A stretch of DNA of 64,000 nt, taken from the NCBI RefSeq assembly GCF_900100605.1, contig NZ_FNCN01000015.1, forward strand, positions 62,001 through 126,000, given 5' to 3'. Below the pieces are notes generated by a model. It made no database searches and was not told the origin of the DNA. It saw only the letters and a list, made by a program, of their open reading frames with translations. Source of the stretch: Sinosporangium album (lineage in GTDB: Bacteria > Actinomycetota > Actinomycetes > Streptosporangiales > Streptosporangiaceae). A program made the translations under genes and the position numbers. This document shows positions 36,104-45,139 of this stretch, piece after piece (position 1 is the first letter of the stretch; every line of letters begins with the position of its first letter).

Positions 36104-36295
36104 TCCGAGCAGGCCCCGGCGTCAGAATTCTTCGAGGGGCAAATAGGGCTCAACAGGTGGGTGAGCCTTACCGTTCAGCGGGATTTTCTCGTTGGCCAGA
36201 GCCATACCGCTCCCACCGTTTCTCAAATCCAGTTACCGAAGCATGCGAGAAGGCCGCCGAAATAGGATAGGCCGCCGCGGGGCGCGGCGGGGGCG

Positions 36296-37096
36296 TCAGC
36301 GGGTGGAGCCTCGGGCGCGGGAGATGCGCAGGGCGGCCTGGGCGACGAGGGGGCCGACGTCGCGCACGCGGGCGGCGGTGATGCGGGAGGTGAGGCCGGA
36401 GATGGAGAGGGCGGCGGTGGCGGCGTCGGCGTGGTCGAAGATGGGGGCGGCGACGCACCGCACCTCGGGTTCGTTCTCACGGTCGTCGACGGCGTAGCCG
36501 CGCTGTCTGATCCGCGCGAGTTCGACGCGCAACCGTTCGCCGTCGGTGATGGTGTGTTCGGTCCGCTGGGGCAGTCCGGCGGCGATGACGTCTTCGATGA
36601 GTTCGTCGCCCTGCCAGGCGAGGATGGCCTTGCCGACGCCCGTGCAGTGGGCGGGGGCGCGGCTGCCGATGCGCGACCCCATGCGGACCATCGGTTCCTG
36701 TTCGACTTTGTCGATGTAGACGACGTGGGGCGGCTCGTATACGACCAGGTGGACGGTTTCCCGCACTTCGCACATCAGGCGGTACGCCTCTTCGGCCGCC
36801 ACGGTGCGCAGGTCGAAGGTGGCGAGGTAGGCCTGTCCCAGGCGGAGGGCGCCGTGGCCGAGGCGGTAGGCGCCGTTCTTGCGGTCGCGGGCCAGCAGGT
36901 TGAGCTCGACGAGGGGCGTGGTCAGGCGGAGCACCGCGCTTTTGGACATGCCGGTGGCCTCGGCGAGCCTGGTCAGGGACAGCCCTTGGCCGGCACCTGC
37001 GTGATCACGGATGTACTCCAGTACGGCAAGGCCCCGCCGGAGCGATGCGGATTGATTACGTCCTGCGACGTCCTGTTTGAGGGTCACCGTACACAT
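36296..37096 (-). CDS. IclR family transcriptional regulator
   Basis: 266 aa. N-terminal winged helix (RRGLAVLEYI, LTRLAEATGMSKSAVLRL) and the IclR effector domain (DLRTVAAEEAYRLMCEVRET, APAHCTGVGKAILAW, VRCVAAPIFDHADAATAALS). Divergent from the sugar ABC operon beginning at 37187, so it is probably its repressor. A palindrome TTGTGCATTGCACAA lies at the start codon; ATG 37096 or 37099 keeps it outside most of the gene, while ATG 37123 would place it inside. Ligand probably a sugar or sugar phosphate. Confidence 0.88.
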   Translation of the reverse strand: MCTVTLKQDVAGRNQSASLRRGLAVLEYIRDHAGAGQGLSLTRLAEATGMSKSAVLRLTTPLVELNLLARDRKNGAYRLGHGALRLGQAYLATFDLRTVAAEEAYRLMCEVRETVHLVVYEPPHVVYIDKVEQEPMVRMGSRIGSRAPAHCTGVGKAILAWQGDELIEDVIAAGLPQRTEHTITDGERLRVELARIRQRGYAVDDRENEPEVRCVAAPIFDHADAATAALSISGLTSRITAARVRDVGPLVAQAALRISRARGSTR

Positions 37097-37098
37097 CA

Positions 37099-37113
37099 TT
37101 GTGCATTGCACAA
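37099..37113. promoter_or_regulatory. Palindromic operator between the IclR gene and the sugar ABC operon
   Basis: TTGTGCATTGCACAA, 7-bp arms around one base. It overlaps the IclR start and lies 74 nt before the binding-protein start, a good place for an autoregulated IclR repressor. Confidence 0.6.
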
Positions 37114-37186
37114 CAAATACCATCCCCTCTTCCCGTCACAGGTCATGGCTTTTTAGGGTCTGCCGCCATATAGGAGGAGGTTAGGG

Positions 37187-38446
37187 ATGAGGTTCATCAC
37201 GTGGGCCGCGACGGGCGTTGCCGTACTGGCCCTGGCTGCGTGCGCGCCGTCCACAGCGCCGCAGGCGACCGGCGGCGACGAGTCTTCGGGAACGCTGCGC
37301 GTATGGCTCTTCGACGAGCCGAACCGCGCACCGAAGGAGAAAGTGGTGGGCGAGGCCATCGCCGAGTTCACCAAGGCGAACCCGGGCGTAAAGGTCGACG
37401 TCAGCTACATCCCCACGTCTCCCGCCCGGCATGAAAGGTTCAAAGGCGCGTTCAACGACCCGGCGAGCGCTCCCGATGTCGCCGAGTACGGCAATACCGA
37501 CCTGGCGGAATATGCCGCGGCCAAGGGGTTCGCGGACTTGACGGCCGACCTTCAGGGGTGGGCCGAGGCGCAGGACATCAATGACGACCTGAAGAAGTCG
37601 GCGACCGTCGACGGCCAGCAGTACGGCCTCCCCTGGTTCATCGGCGTTCGCGCGCTCTACTACCGCACCGATGTCTTCGACGAGCTCAAGCTGAAGCCGC
37701 CCACGAGCCTGGAGGAGCTGACGAAAACCGCGCGGGAGATCCGCAAGAAGAAGCCGGATATGTACGGCCTCGCCGTGGGTGGCGAGTACACCTTCGCCGC
37801 GCTGCCCTTCGTCTGGGACGCGGGCGGCGAGATCGAATCGCTGAACAGCCCCGAGGCCCGCAAGGGCGTCAAGGCGTACACCGACCTGCTGAGCGATGAC
37901 AACTGCCCGCCGCAGGCGTGCGCGAGCCTGACCGGCGGCAAGACCGTCGACCTGTTCGCCAGCGGCAAGGCGGGGATGGGCATCGTCGGCAACTTCAACA
38001 GGGCGGCCGTGGACGCCGGGGCCGCCGCCGGGAAGTACTCGGTGATTCCGCTGCCCGGATCGAAGAAGGATTCGATCGCTCCGGCCTTCGCGGGCGGCAA
38101 CAACCTCGGCGTGATGCGCAGTTCCAAGCACCGCACGCTGGCGGTCAAGTTCCTGCAGATCCTGGGGAGCAAGAACTACCAGATCAAGATGTTCGAGGCC
38201 ATGGGCAACCTTCCGACCATGGGGACGGCCCGGGACGAACTCGCGGCCAAGGACCCGTTCCTCAAGCCCTTCCTGGACCACGTGTCGGCCGGAACGAAGT
38301 TCGTCCCCATCTCTCCCGCCTGGGTGAAGATCGACAACCAGAAGGTCATCCCCACGATGCTTCAGAAGATCGCCACCAAGCAGGCCACCGTGGAGCAGGC
38401 CACCGACGAAGCCGCGGCCGCGGTGAAGGCGGCGTTCGGCCAGTGA
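37187..38446 (+). CDS. Sugar ABC transporter substrate-binding lipoprotein
   Basis: 419 aa. Signal with lipobox LAAC (Cys19), then a bilobal family-1 solute-binding fold (TLRVWLFDEPNRAPKEKVV, PDVAEYGNTDLAEYA, GLPWFIGVRALYYRTDVFDE, WDAGGEIESLNSPEARKGV, AFAGGNNLGVM). Two cysteines in DDNCPPQACASL may bond. Captures an unknown oligosaccharide. ATG 37187 follows AGGAGGAGG. First gene of a three-gene operon with no ATPase gene, so a shared MsiK-type ATPase is likely. Confidence 0.9.
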   Translation: MRFITWAATGVAVLALAACAPSTAPQATGGDESSGTLRVWLFDEPNRAPKEKVVGEAIAEFTKANPGVKVDVSYIPTSPARHERFKGAFNDPASAPDVAEYGNTDLAEYAAAKGFADLTADLQGWAEAQDINDDLKKSATVDGQQYGLPWFIGVRALYYRTDVFDELKLKPPTSLEELTKTAREIRKKKPDMYGLAVGGEYTFAALPFVWDAGGEIESLNSPEARKGVKAYTDLLSDDNCPPQACASLTGGKTVDLFASGKAGMGIVGNFNRAAVDAGAAAGKYSVIPLPGSKKDSIAPAFAGGNNLGVMRSSKHRTLAVKFLQILGSKNYQIKMFEAMGNLPTMGTARDELAAKDPFLKPFLDHVSAGTKFVPISPAWVKIDNQKVIPTMLQKIATKQATVEQATDEAAAAVKAAFGQ

Positions 38447-38492
38447 GCACCCACTCCCACCACAACACGCGCCGGTCGCGCGGAAACGGCGC

Positions 38493-39443
38493 ATGACGAC
38501 GGCCCTCAAGGCCCCGGCGGACCGGCGCGACCCGGTCCGCCGGGGCGGTACGGCCCGGCCCCGGCGCGCGCGTGGCGCCCTTCGGCCGTGGATATACCTG
38601 CTGCCGGCGGCAGCCGTACTGCTCCCGCTGTTCGGCTACCCGATCTACATGCTCGGCCTACTGTCGGTCTTCGACTACCGGCAGGCTCAGGTCAGCGGCG
38701 GTGAGCCGACGAGTTTCATCGGGTTCGAGAACTACGCGACGCTGTTCGGTGACGAGAAGTTCTGGTCGGTGCTGGCGGCCACCGTGGCGTTCGCCGCCGT
38801 GCTCGTCGTCGCCACGCTGGCCGTGGGCGCCGCTCTGGCGGTCGTGCTGACCCGTGCCGGGCGCGTGCCGAGGCTGCTGCTGTCGCTGGCGGCCATGGCG
38901 GCCTGGGCGGCGCCGTCGATGACGGGCTCCACGGTGTGGATGTTCCTGTTCGACTCCGACCTCGGCCTGGTGAACCAAGTGCTCGGGATCGAGGGGTACA
39001 ACTGGTTCTACGACCAGTGGGTGACCTTCGGCATCGTCGGGGCCACCGTCGTCTGGCACTCGTTCCCGTTCGTCATGGTCACGCTCTACGCGGGCATCCA
39101 GGCCATCCCGGGGCATGTCCTGGAGGCGGCAGCACTCGACGGCGCGTCCGCGTGGCAGACGTTCTGGCGGGTCATCGTGCCGATGCTGCGCCCCCTGATC
39201 ACGATCGTGGTCATCCAGTCGATCATCTGGGACTTCAAGATCTTCACGCAGATCTACGTCATGACGAACGGCGGAGGCATCGCGGGCCAGAACCTCGTCC
39301 TCAACGTCTACGCCTTCCAGACCGCCTTCGGCTCGTCGGAATACGGGCTCGGCTCGGCGATCGGCGTGATCATGACGCTGATCCTGCTGGTCGTGACGTT
39401 GTTCTACATCCGCGCGCTCTACCGATCGGGGGAGAAGCTTTGA
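38493..39443 (+). CDS. Sugar ABC transporter permease (MalF type)
   Basis: 316 aa with six spans after a basic Arg/Pro-rich 30-residue N-terminus. EAA loop VLEAAALDGASAWQTFWRVI. The TNGGGIAGQNLVLNVYAFQT segment is common in actinobacterial oligosaccharide permeases such as DasB, but there is no dre box upstream here. Start ATG 38493, 46 nt after the binding protein. Confidence 0.9.
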   Translation: MTTALKAPADRRDPVRRGGTARPRRARGALRPWIYLLPAAAVLLPLFGYPIYMLGLLSVFDYRQAQVSGGEPTSFIGFENYATLFGDEKFWSVLAATVAFAAVLVVATLAVGAALAVVLTRAGRVPRLLLSLAAMAAWAAPSMTGSTVWMFLFDSDLGLVNQVLGIEGYNWFYDQWVTFGIVGATVVWHSFPFVMVTLYAGIQAIPGHVLEAAALDGASAWQTFWRVIVPMLRPLITIVVIQSIIWDFKIFTQIYVMTNGGGIAGQNLVLNVYAFQTAFGSSEYGLGSAIGVIMTLILLVVTLFYIRALYRSGEKL

Positions 39444-39495
39444 CGCAGACCATCCAGCCCCCGGCAGGGCCGACCGCCGTGTTCCGAGGCATGCC

Positions 39496-40335
39496 GTGAC
39501 CCGAGCACGCTGGATCGCGAACGTGGTGGCGGTGACCGCCGCCGCCGTGACGTTCTTCCCCATTTACTGGATGATCCTGTCCGCCTTCAAGCCGGCCAGT
39601 GAGATCCAGTCGCTGAACGTGCGCCCCTGGACCTTCGCCCCCACCCTCGAACACTTCCAGCGCGTGCTCGGCGGCGAGAACTTCGGGCGCTACTTCCTCA
39701 ACAGCCTGGGCGTCGCCCTCGCGGTGGTGCTGCTGTCCGCACTGGTGGCCTTCCTCGCCGCCGTCGCGGTGACCCGGTTCAAGTTCCGCATGCGCACCAC
39801 CGTGCTGATCATGTTCTTGATCGCGCAGATGGTGCCCATCGAGGCGCTCACCATCCCGCTGTTCTTCCTGGTGCGCGACCTCGGCGCCGTGGTGCCCGGG
39901 GTCGGCCTCAACACCCTCGGCTCGCTCGTGCTGGTGCACCTGGCCTTCTCGCTGCCGTTCGCCATCTGGATGATGCGCGGTTTCGTCGCGGCGGTGCCCG
40001 AGGCCCTGGAAGAAGCCGCGATGATCGACGGGGCGAGCCGGCCGGTGATCCTGTGGCGGATCCTGTTCCCCCTCGTGGCGCCCGGCCTGGTCGCGACAAG
40101 CGTGTTCTCGTTCATCACGGCCTGGAACGACTTCATCTTCGCGCGGACGTTCATCATCTCGGCCAAGGACAACCAGACGCTGCCCTCGGCGCTGCTGGTC
40201 TTCTTCAAACCCGACGAGATGGACTGGGGCGGCATCATGGCCGGCTCGACGCTGATGACGATCCCTGTGCTGGTGTTCTTCATCGCGGTCCAGCGCCGAC
40301 TCATCGGCGGCCTCGGCGGTGCCGTGAAGGACTGA
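39496..40335 (+). CDS. Carbohydrate ABC transporter permease (MalG type)
   Basis: 279 aa, six spans, EAA loop ALEEAAMIDGASRPVILWRI. GTG 39496 is the start of the open frame. A 19-codon frame begins right after the previous gene (TTG 39441, with GGGGAGAAGC before it) and ends at a TGA that overlaps this GTG. That frame reads MTQTIQPPAGPTAVFRGMP, which looks like the ordinary N-terminus of this permease, so a frameshift or a coupled leader peptide is possible. Confidence 0.88.
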   Translation: MTRARWIANVVAVTAAAVTFFPIYWMILSAFKPASEIQSLNVRPWTFAPTLEHFQRVLGGENFGRYFLNSLGVALAVVLLSALVAFLAAVAVTRFKFRMRTTVLIMFLIAQMVPIEALTIPLFFLVRDLGAVVPGVGLNTLGSLVLVHLAFSLPFAIWMMRGFVAAVPEALEEAAMIDGASRPVILWRILFPLVAPGLVATSVFSFITAWNDFIFARTFIISAKDNQTLPSALLVFFKPDEMDWGGIMAGSTLMTIPVLVFFIAVQRRLIGGLGGAVKD

Positions 40336-40360
40336 CCCACCCACGTGTGGAAACCCCGTT

Positions 40361-40395
40361 CGGCGGGGCCCGGGAGGACGGCCCGGGCCCCGCCG
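40361..40395 (+). terminator. Terminator after the second sugar ABC operon
   Basis: CGGCGGGGCCCGGG pairs with CCCGGGCCCCGCCG across a 7-nt loop: 14-bp perfect stem, 26 nt after the operon's last stop. Confidence 0.85.
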
Positions 40396-40771
40396 TTCGG
40401 CATTGCCGTACGGCACGGCCGCCGCGCCGGCGACCGCCCATGGCCTAGCTTGGACACGGGATTAAAACGCCAAACTTTACGGCGGGAAGCGCGTGTTGGT
40501 TATCCTCACAGATATCGAGGGCGCGTAATTTATTCAACCGAGACAAGATCAAGGGCACCTGAATATGTTGGCGTGCCCCATCACAACAGGGAGCAAATCA
40601 GTCCATAGTAGGGGCGCTTCACCAGCGAATCCTCGCTGTTCGACAGGCCCCTAGCCCTGCATCACCCTTCAACTCCACATGCCAGAGGTCATGTGGATTG
40701 AGATGTCATTCATGACGCTCATCATCGGGGGCTACGCCGGGATTCACCGGCGTCAGCGAATGGGAGGACAA
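40396..40771. other. AT-richer intergenic segment before the SARP remnant
   Basis: From about 40450 to 40700 the GC content drops clearly (AATTTATTCAACCGAGACAA; GGATTAAAACGCCAAACTTT) compared with the flanks. This may mark a junction of acquired DNA or a strong regulatory region. No gene is evident. Confidence 0.45.
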
Positions 40772-41251
40772 TTGCTTAGTTTTCGGATACTCGGTTCTCT
40801 GGAGGTGGTCCAGGAAGATGCCGTATGCACCCCGACCGCACCGAAAGCGCGACAAACATTGGCATTGCTTCTGTTGCGCTCCAATCACATCGTGTCGACC
40901 AGCGCGTTGGTCGACGAGCTCTGGGGCGACAACCCCCCGCCCACCGTGGTCACGACCGCCCAGTCGTACATCTACCAACTGCGCAAAGTCCTCCATCCCC
41001 GCGGGCGGCAGGCCGCGCCCGGCGAGGTCGCGCTGATCACCCGCTCCCCCGGCTACGTGCTCGCCAGGCACGAGGGCCAACTGGACCACGACCTCTTCCT
41101 CCAGGTCGCCGGCCAGGGCCGGGCCCTGCTGGAGCAGGACCAAGACAAGACGTCAGCATGCGAACGCTTGTGCATTCAGGGAGACATGCCCGTATTCGCG
41201 TGTGCCCGGGGGCGAGGGTTGCAGGCACCTCACAGAAAGGTGGATGAATGA
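40772..41251 (+). CDS. Truncated SARP-type transcriptional regulator
   Basis: 159 aa. Starts LSFRILGSLEVVQ with an OmpR-type winged helix: KARQTLALLLLRSNHIVSTS, LVDELWGDNPPPTVVTTAQS, YIYQLRKVL, ITRSPGYVLARHEGQLDHDL, as in the AfsR/SARP family. The BTAD domain starts (FLQVAGQGRALLE...) but breaks off after about 20 residues and a 30-residue unrelated tail follows. TTG 40772 follows GGGAGGA at 3-4 nt. Its stop overlaps the next gene (ATGA). SARPs activate antibiotic clusters, so this may be a relic of one. Confidence 0.8.
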   Translation: MLSFRILGSLEVVQEDAVCTPTAPKARQTLALLLLRSNHIVSTSALVDELWGDNPPPTVVTTAQSYIYQLRKVLHPRGRQAAPGEVALITRSPGYVLARHEGQLDHDLFLQVAGQGRALLEQDQDKTSACERLCIQGDMPVFACARGRGLQAPHRKVDE

Positions 41252-43137
41252 GCGGAATCGCCGGGTGGGTGGACTTCCACCGTGACCTGAGCGTCGAGCG
41301 CGGTGCCGTACTCTCCCAGCTCGCGACGCTCGCGGCGCGCGGGCCGGGGGCCGAGAACGTCTGGATCGGGCGGCACGCGCTGCTCGGGTCCCGCGGCGGC
41401 CCGCGCGGGAGCGGCCAGGCCATCGTCGCCGCACAGGGCGACAGCGCCGTGGTGGTGATGGACGGCCACCTGACCAACGCGGCGTCGCTGCACGCCGAGC
41501 TCTCGGGATACGGCAGAGCCGTCGGCTGCCCCGGCTACCCGGAGCTGGTGGGCCACGCCTACCTGCAGTGGGGGGAGGCGTGCGCCGAGCACCTGGAGGG
41601 GATGTTCGCCGCCGCCGTGTGGCATCCGCGCCACCAGCGCCTCACGCTGCTCCGCGACCGCCTGGGCACCAGGCCCCTCTACTACCAGCGGACCGCCGAC
41701 GGGCTGCTGTTCGGTTCGGAGCCGAAGGCGGTGCTGATCCATCCCCTGGCGGACACGGTCGTCAACGCGGGCGGGCTCCGGGAGCTGTTCGCCTACACCT
41801 CGACGCCGGGAGCGGGAATCGTCCGCAGCCTGCGCCGGGTCCTGCCCGGCGGTCGGGTCGACTTCGACAGGTCCGGCATGCGGGAGTGCCGTTACTGGCA
41901 GGTCGCCGCGGAGCCGCACCACGACGGGCTCCACCGGACGGTGCGCAAGGTGCGGGAGCTGCTGGAGGCGTCGGTCGAGAACCAGATCGGCGGCGATCCC
42001 TCGGTCGGGCTGCTCCTGTCGGGCGGGCTCGACTCGTCCGCGGTGGCCGCGTTGGCCGCGGCGGTGCTGAGGCGGAGGAACGCGGGGCGGCTGCGCACCT
42101 TCACCACCGGCTACGCCGATGTGGGGCCCGCGATTCCGGGGCCGATCCGGGGGCCCGAGGACAGGCCGCACGCAGCCGTGGTGGCCCGCCACCTGCGTAC
42201 GGAGCACCATTATCTGCCGCTCGACACGGCGGCTCTGACCGATGTCGTGACCCGCAGCAGCGCGGTGTCGGCGCAGCAGGACACGCCGGTGGCGATGCCG
42301 CAGTTCCCCGCGTCGCTGCGGATGCTCTGCCGACACGTGTCCCGGCACACGAACGCCGCGCTCGGCGGGCATCGGGCGGATATCGTGTTCGGCTCGAACG
42401 ATGAGGTCGTGTTCGGCTCGAACGAGGGACCAGACGGGACGGAGCGGGGGGACCGGGGAGACGGCGGTGGCAGATCGCGCGCCTGCACCTATCCCTGGAT
42501 TTCCGCGATGAGGATGAGATATCCGGCGCCTGCCTTCGGAACCGGACTGTTCTCCCAGGAACTGCTGGGCCGGCTCGACATCCCGACCTACTGCGCGGAC
42601 ATGTGCCGGACCGACCTCGCGTCGGTGCCGCGGCTGCCGGGGGAGGACGTCCACGACCGGCGGATGCGGGAGATCTCCTTCCTGAGGCTGCAGGGGCTCC
42701 AGGAGCTCGACAACATGCTCGACGACGGAGCCAGCTCTTTCGAAGGCGTCGATCTGCGGCTGCCGTTCAGCGATCACCGGCTGGTCCAGTACCTGTTCAA
42801 CGTTCCGTGGGCGTTGAAATGCTTCGACGGCAGGTCCAAGAGCCTGCTGCGGGCGGCGACGGCCGATCTGCTCCCCGACTCGGTTCTGGAGCGCGCGCCC
42901 AGCCACTTCCCGATCGGGCGGCACCCCGCCTACGGCGTGTTCCTGCGCAGACAACTCGCCCACGTGCTGGCCGACCGCGGCTCCCCCGTGGTGCCGCTCC
43001 TGGACGTGGCCGCGGCCAGGCGCCTGATCAAGGAGCCGATCATCGCGTCACGCACCTGGGTGGACGTGACGGACATGGAGATGGTCCTGCAGGTCAACCA
43101 GTGGTTGGAACGTTTCAATGTGCGGGTCCTCCTCTAG
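41248..43137 (+). CDS. Asparagine synthetase (glutamine-hydrolysing)-like protein lacking the glutaminase cysteine
   Basis: 629 aa. Layout as in AsnB: N-terminal Ntn-hydrolase-like domain (GIAGWVDFHRDL, MDGHLTNAASL, FGSEPKAVL), then synthetase domain with the PPi loop LLLSGGLDSSAVA (Ser258). Residue 2 is Ser (codon AGC), not the catalytic Cys, so glutamine-dependent ammonia release is presumably lost. The conserved GEGADE-type loop is degenerate (GGHRADIVFGS, about 372) and followed by a duplicated 8-codon unit. It resembles lasso cyclases and other amide-forming AsnB relatives in losing glutaminase function, but the altered synthetase loop may also mean decay. Overlaps the SARP remnant by 4 nt. 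Confidence 0.82.
   Translation: MSGIAGWVDFHRDLSVERGAVLSQLATLAARGPGAENVWIGRHALLGSRGGPRGSGQAIVAAQGDSAVVVMDGHLTNAASLHAELSGYGRAVGCPGYPELVGHAYLQWGEACAEHLEGMFAAAVWHPRHQRLTLLRDRLGTRPLYYQRTADGLLFGSEPKAVLIHPLADTVVNAGGLRELFAYTSTPGAGIVRSLRRVLPGGRVDFDRSGMRECRYWQVAAEPHHDGLHRTVRKVRELLEASVENQIGGDPSVGLLLSGGLDSSAVAALAAAVLRRRNAGRLRTFTTGYADVGPAIPGPIRGPEDRPHAAVVARHLRTEHHYLPLDTAALTDVVTRSSAVSAQQDTPVAMPQFPASLRMLCRHVSRHTNAALGGHRADIVFGSNDEVVFGSNEGPDGTERGDRGDGGGRSRACTYPWISAMRMRYPAPAFGTGLFSQELLGRLDIPTYCADMCRTDLASVPRLPGEDVHDRRMREISFLRLQGLQELDNMLDDGASSFEGVDLRLPFSDHRLVQYLFNVPWALKCFDGRSKSLLRAATADLLPDSVLERAPSHFPIGRHPAYGVFLRRQLAHVLADRGSPVVPLLDVAAARRLIKEPIIASRTWVDVTDMEMVLQVNQWLERFNVRVLL
42383..42425 (+). repeat. 24-bp tandem duplication inside the AsnB-like gene
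   Basis: TCGTGTTCGGCTCGAACGA occurs at 42383-42401 and 42407-42425, an exact 24-bp period (eight codons, VFGSNDE/VFGSNEG). It sits where AsnB enzymes have the catalytic GEGADE-loop. Confidence 0.88.
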
Positions 43138-43144
43138 CGGGCCG

Positions 43145-43285
43145 CATCCGGACATGCGACATGCACGTACGACATGCGACATGCGACATGCGAAGGGCGG
43201 TTGCGTTGGAGCAACACAGTGTCAGGTCGATGGCTGTCAGACCGATAGCTGTCAGACCGAGGACTGTCAGGCCGATGCCCGAGGC
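43145..43285. repeat. Short imperfect repeats before the DUF1772 gene
   Basis: GACATGC repeats (43150-43195), then three imperfect 15-bp units GCTGTCAGACCGATA at about 43229-43275. No coding sense. Confidence 0.7.
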
Positions 43286-43317
43286 CGCCGTCGAGCAACC
43301 CGTGAGGAGACGATGAC

Positions 43318-43779
43318 ATGGCCGTGCTGCTGCCTTTCGCTCTGCTGCTCAACGGCGTGCTGTCCGGGATGCTGCTGTGGTCGGTGGTCGGCGGCACGCC
43401 GTGGGTGCGCCGACTGAACGGAGCCGACTACCTTGAGCTGCACCAGTTCTGGCTGAGGCGGCTCGAACCGCTGGAGAACTTCTGCGTGAGCGGGGCGCTC
43501 CTCGCCGACGCCACCTTGATCTTCCTGTCCCACGCCGTGCACGTCCAAGCGGCCCTGGGGGTCGCCGTCGGCGCACTGAGTGCGGTGATGGTGATATCGG
43601 CGACGCGAAGCGCCCGTCTCAGACAGTCGATCCTCGTCGTCGGCCCTCACGGCGTCCCCGACGACTGGCGGCACGCGGACCCGCGCGAACGGTGGGAACG
43701 CTGGAACATCGCACGCGCGATCCTCACGCTGACGGCCTTCACCGCCAACGTCACGGCGGTCGGAGCCCTCGCCTGGTGA
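43318..43779 (+). CDS. DUF1772-like membrane protein
   Basis: 153 aa with four hydrophobic segments. LLNGVLSGMLLWSVVGGTPW at the start, LHQFWLRRLEP, and RERWERWNIARAILTLTAFT near the end resemble DUF1772, which includes anthrone-oxygenase-like proteins of polyketide clusters. ATG 43318 follows GAGGAGACGATGAC. Function unknown; it may belong with the AsnB-like gene upstream. Confidence 0.72.
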   Translation: MAVLLPFALLLNGVLSGMLLWSVVGGTPWVRRLNGADYLELHQFWLRRLEPLENFCVSGALLADATLIFLSHAVHVQAALGVAVGALSAVMVISATRSARLRQSILVVGPHGVPDDWRHADPRERWERWNIARAILTLTAFTANVTAVGALAW

Positions 43780-43865
43780 TCGACGATCGCAGGCGACCCT
43801 GGCCGGTGTCCGGCCGACACGATAGCCTCCAACGCGCCACGTCCGCCGCTGACGCTGGAGAGCCT

Positions 43866-44873
43866 ATGGACTGGACACCGGCAGGGTTGTTCACGGTCGA
43901 GGCGGGCCGCCTGCAATGCGCCCTATGTCCGCTGCGATGCGTGCTGGACGACGGCGAGGTCGGGCGGTGCCAGGTGCGCCGCCGGCGCGGCGACCTCATG
44001 GAGACCGCGACCTTCGCCACGTCGGTGCGCCATAAGGACGCCGTCGAGCGCAAGCCGTTCTATCACTACAGGCCCGGATCCACGGCACTGACCATCGCGG
44101 CCCCGGGCTGCACCTTTCGCTGTGATTACTGCGTCAACCACCGCCTCTCGCAGTTCGGCAGGGAGGGCGGGCTGCCCTGGGCGGCCACGCCGGTCGATCC
44201 CGCCGGCCTCGTCGCGTCGGCCGCGGCGGAGGGGGCGAGCGTCGCCCTGTCCTACACCGAGCCGTCGCTCGCGGTCGAGCTCACGCTCGCGCTGGCCGAG
44301 TACGGCGCGGCGGCCGGGGTGGACGTGCTGTGGAAGTCCAACGGTTTCCTCACCCCCGAGACGACCGCGCTCGCGGCCCCGGCCCTCGCGGCGGTGAACA
44401 TCGACCTGAAGGCCGGCGACGAACACGCCCACCACCGCGTCACCGGCGCGCCGCTGCGCCCGGTCCTGACCACGATCCGCGCGATGGTGGAGCTCGGCGT
44501 CTGGGTCGAGGTGAGCACGCCCCTCATCCCCGGATGCAGCAGCGAACCCGGCCAACTCTCGCGCATCGCCCGGCTCATCGCGGAGATCGACGCCGACATC
44601 CCCTGGCATCTGCTGCGCTTCACCCCGGCGTTCCAGAGGACCGGTACGGTGCCCACCGGTCCCGAGGCGCTCCGGGACGCCGTGGCGATCGGGCGCGACG
44701 CCGGACTGCGGCACGTCTACGTCGAGCGGGCCCTCGGGGCGACGGGCCGGGCGACGAGGTGCCCGGGATGCGGGGCCGAGGCCGTACGGCGCGGGGTGTG
44801 GACGACGGAGGCGGTGCGGATGACCGACGGGCGGTGCAACGCGTGCGGGCACCGGATTCCCGGCCGCTGGTGA
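43866..44873 (+). CDS. Radical SAM protein (AmmeMemoRadiSam/pyruvate-formate-lyase activase-like)
   Basis: 335 aa. Cys82-x3-Cys86-x2-Cys89 (PGCTFRCDYC) binds the SAM cluster. N-terminal ALCPLRCVLDDGEVGRC supplies three more cysteines and C-terminal CPGCG...CNACG looks like a zinc knuckle. WKSNGF, NIDLKAGDE and STPLIPG are AmrS/PflA-like positions. Its usual partners Memo and AMMECR1 are not next to it, so the substrate stays open. ATG 43866 follows GGAGAGCCT. Confidence 0.88.
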   Translation: MDWTPAGLFTVEAGRLQCALCPLRCVLDDGEVGRCQVRRRRGDLMETATFATSVRHKDAVERKPFYHYRPGSTALTIAAPGCTFRCDYCVNHRLSQFGREGGLPWAATPVDPAGLVASAAAEGASVALSYTEPSLAVELTLALAEYGAAAGVDVLWKSNGFLTPETTALAAPALAAVNIDLKAGDEHAHHRVTGAPLRPVLTTIRAMVELGVWVEVSTPLIPGCSSEPGQLSRIARLIAEIDADIPWHLLRFTPAFQRTGTVPTGPEALRDAVAIGRDAGLRHVYVERALGATGRATRCPGCGAEAVRRGVWTTEAVRMTDGRCNACGHRIPGRW

Positions 44874-45139
44874 CGCGGGTGCCGTTCACCGCATAGTCCC
44901 CGGAAATTCTCCAATCCGCAGATTATTGCGCCGACATTAGGGGCATTGTTCACCATTGGGGGCAAGCTTCCCCCGCGCTTTGGCCACGACTCTCACTCTC
45001 GCTCTCACGGAACGTCTTCTGGGGGGAACAGCGAACGCGGCACCTGTTCAGCCGGACAGAATAAGCGGTGACCATCGGACGGCCTGTTCGCCGACGCGGA
45101 TCCGCTACGCGTGACGTCTCTACGGAACAGGAGAAATAC

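Noticed and set aside
41248-43137. Lasso peptide cyclase cluster
   Set aside because: No precursor, RRE or transglutaminase-like protease gene is near the AsnB-like gene; only the loss of the glutaminase site is shared.
43866-44873. Complete AmmeMemoRadiSam system
   Set aside because: The radical SAM protein matches, but the Memo and AMMECR1 partners are absent from the neighbourhood.
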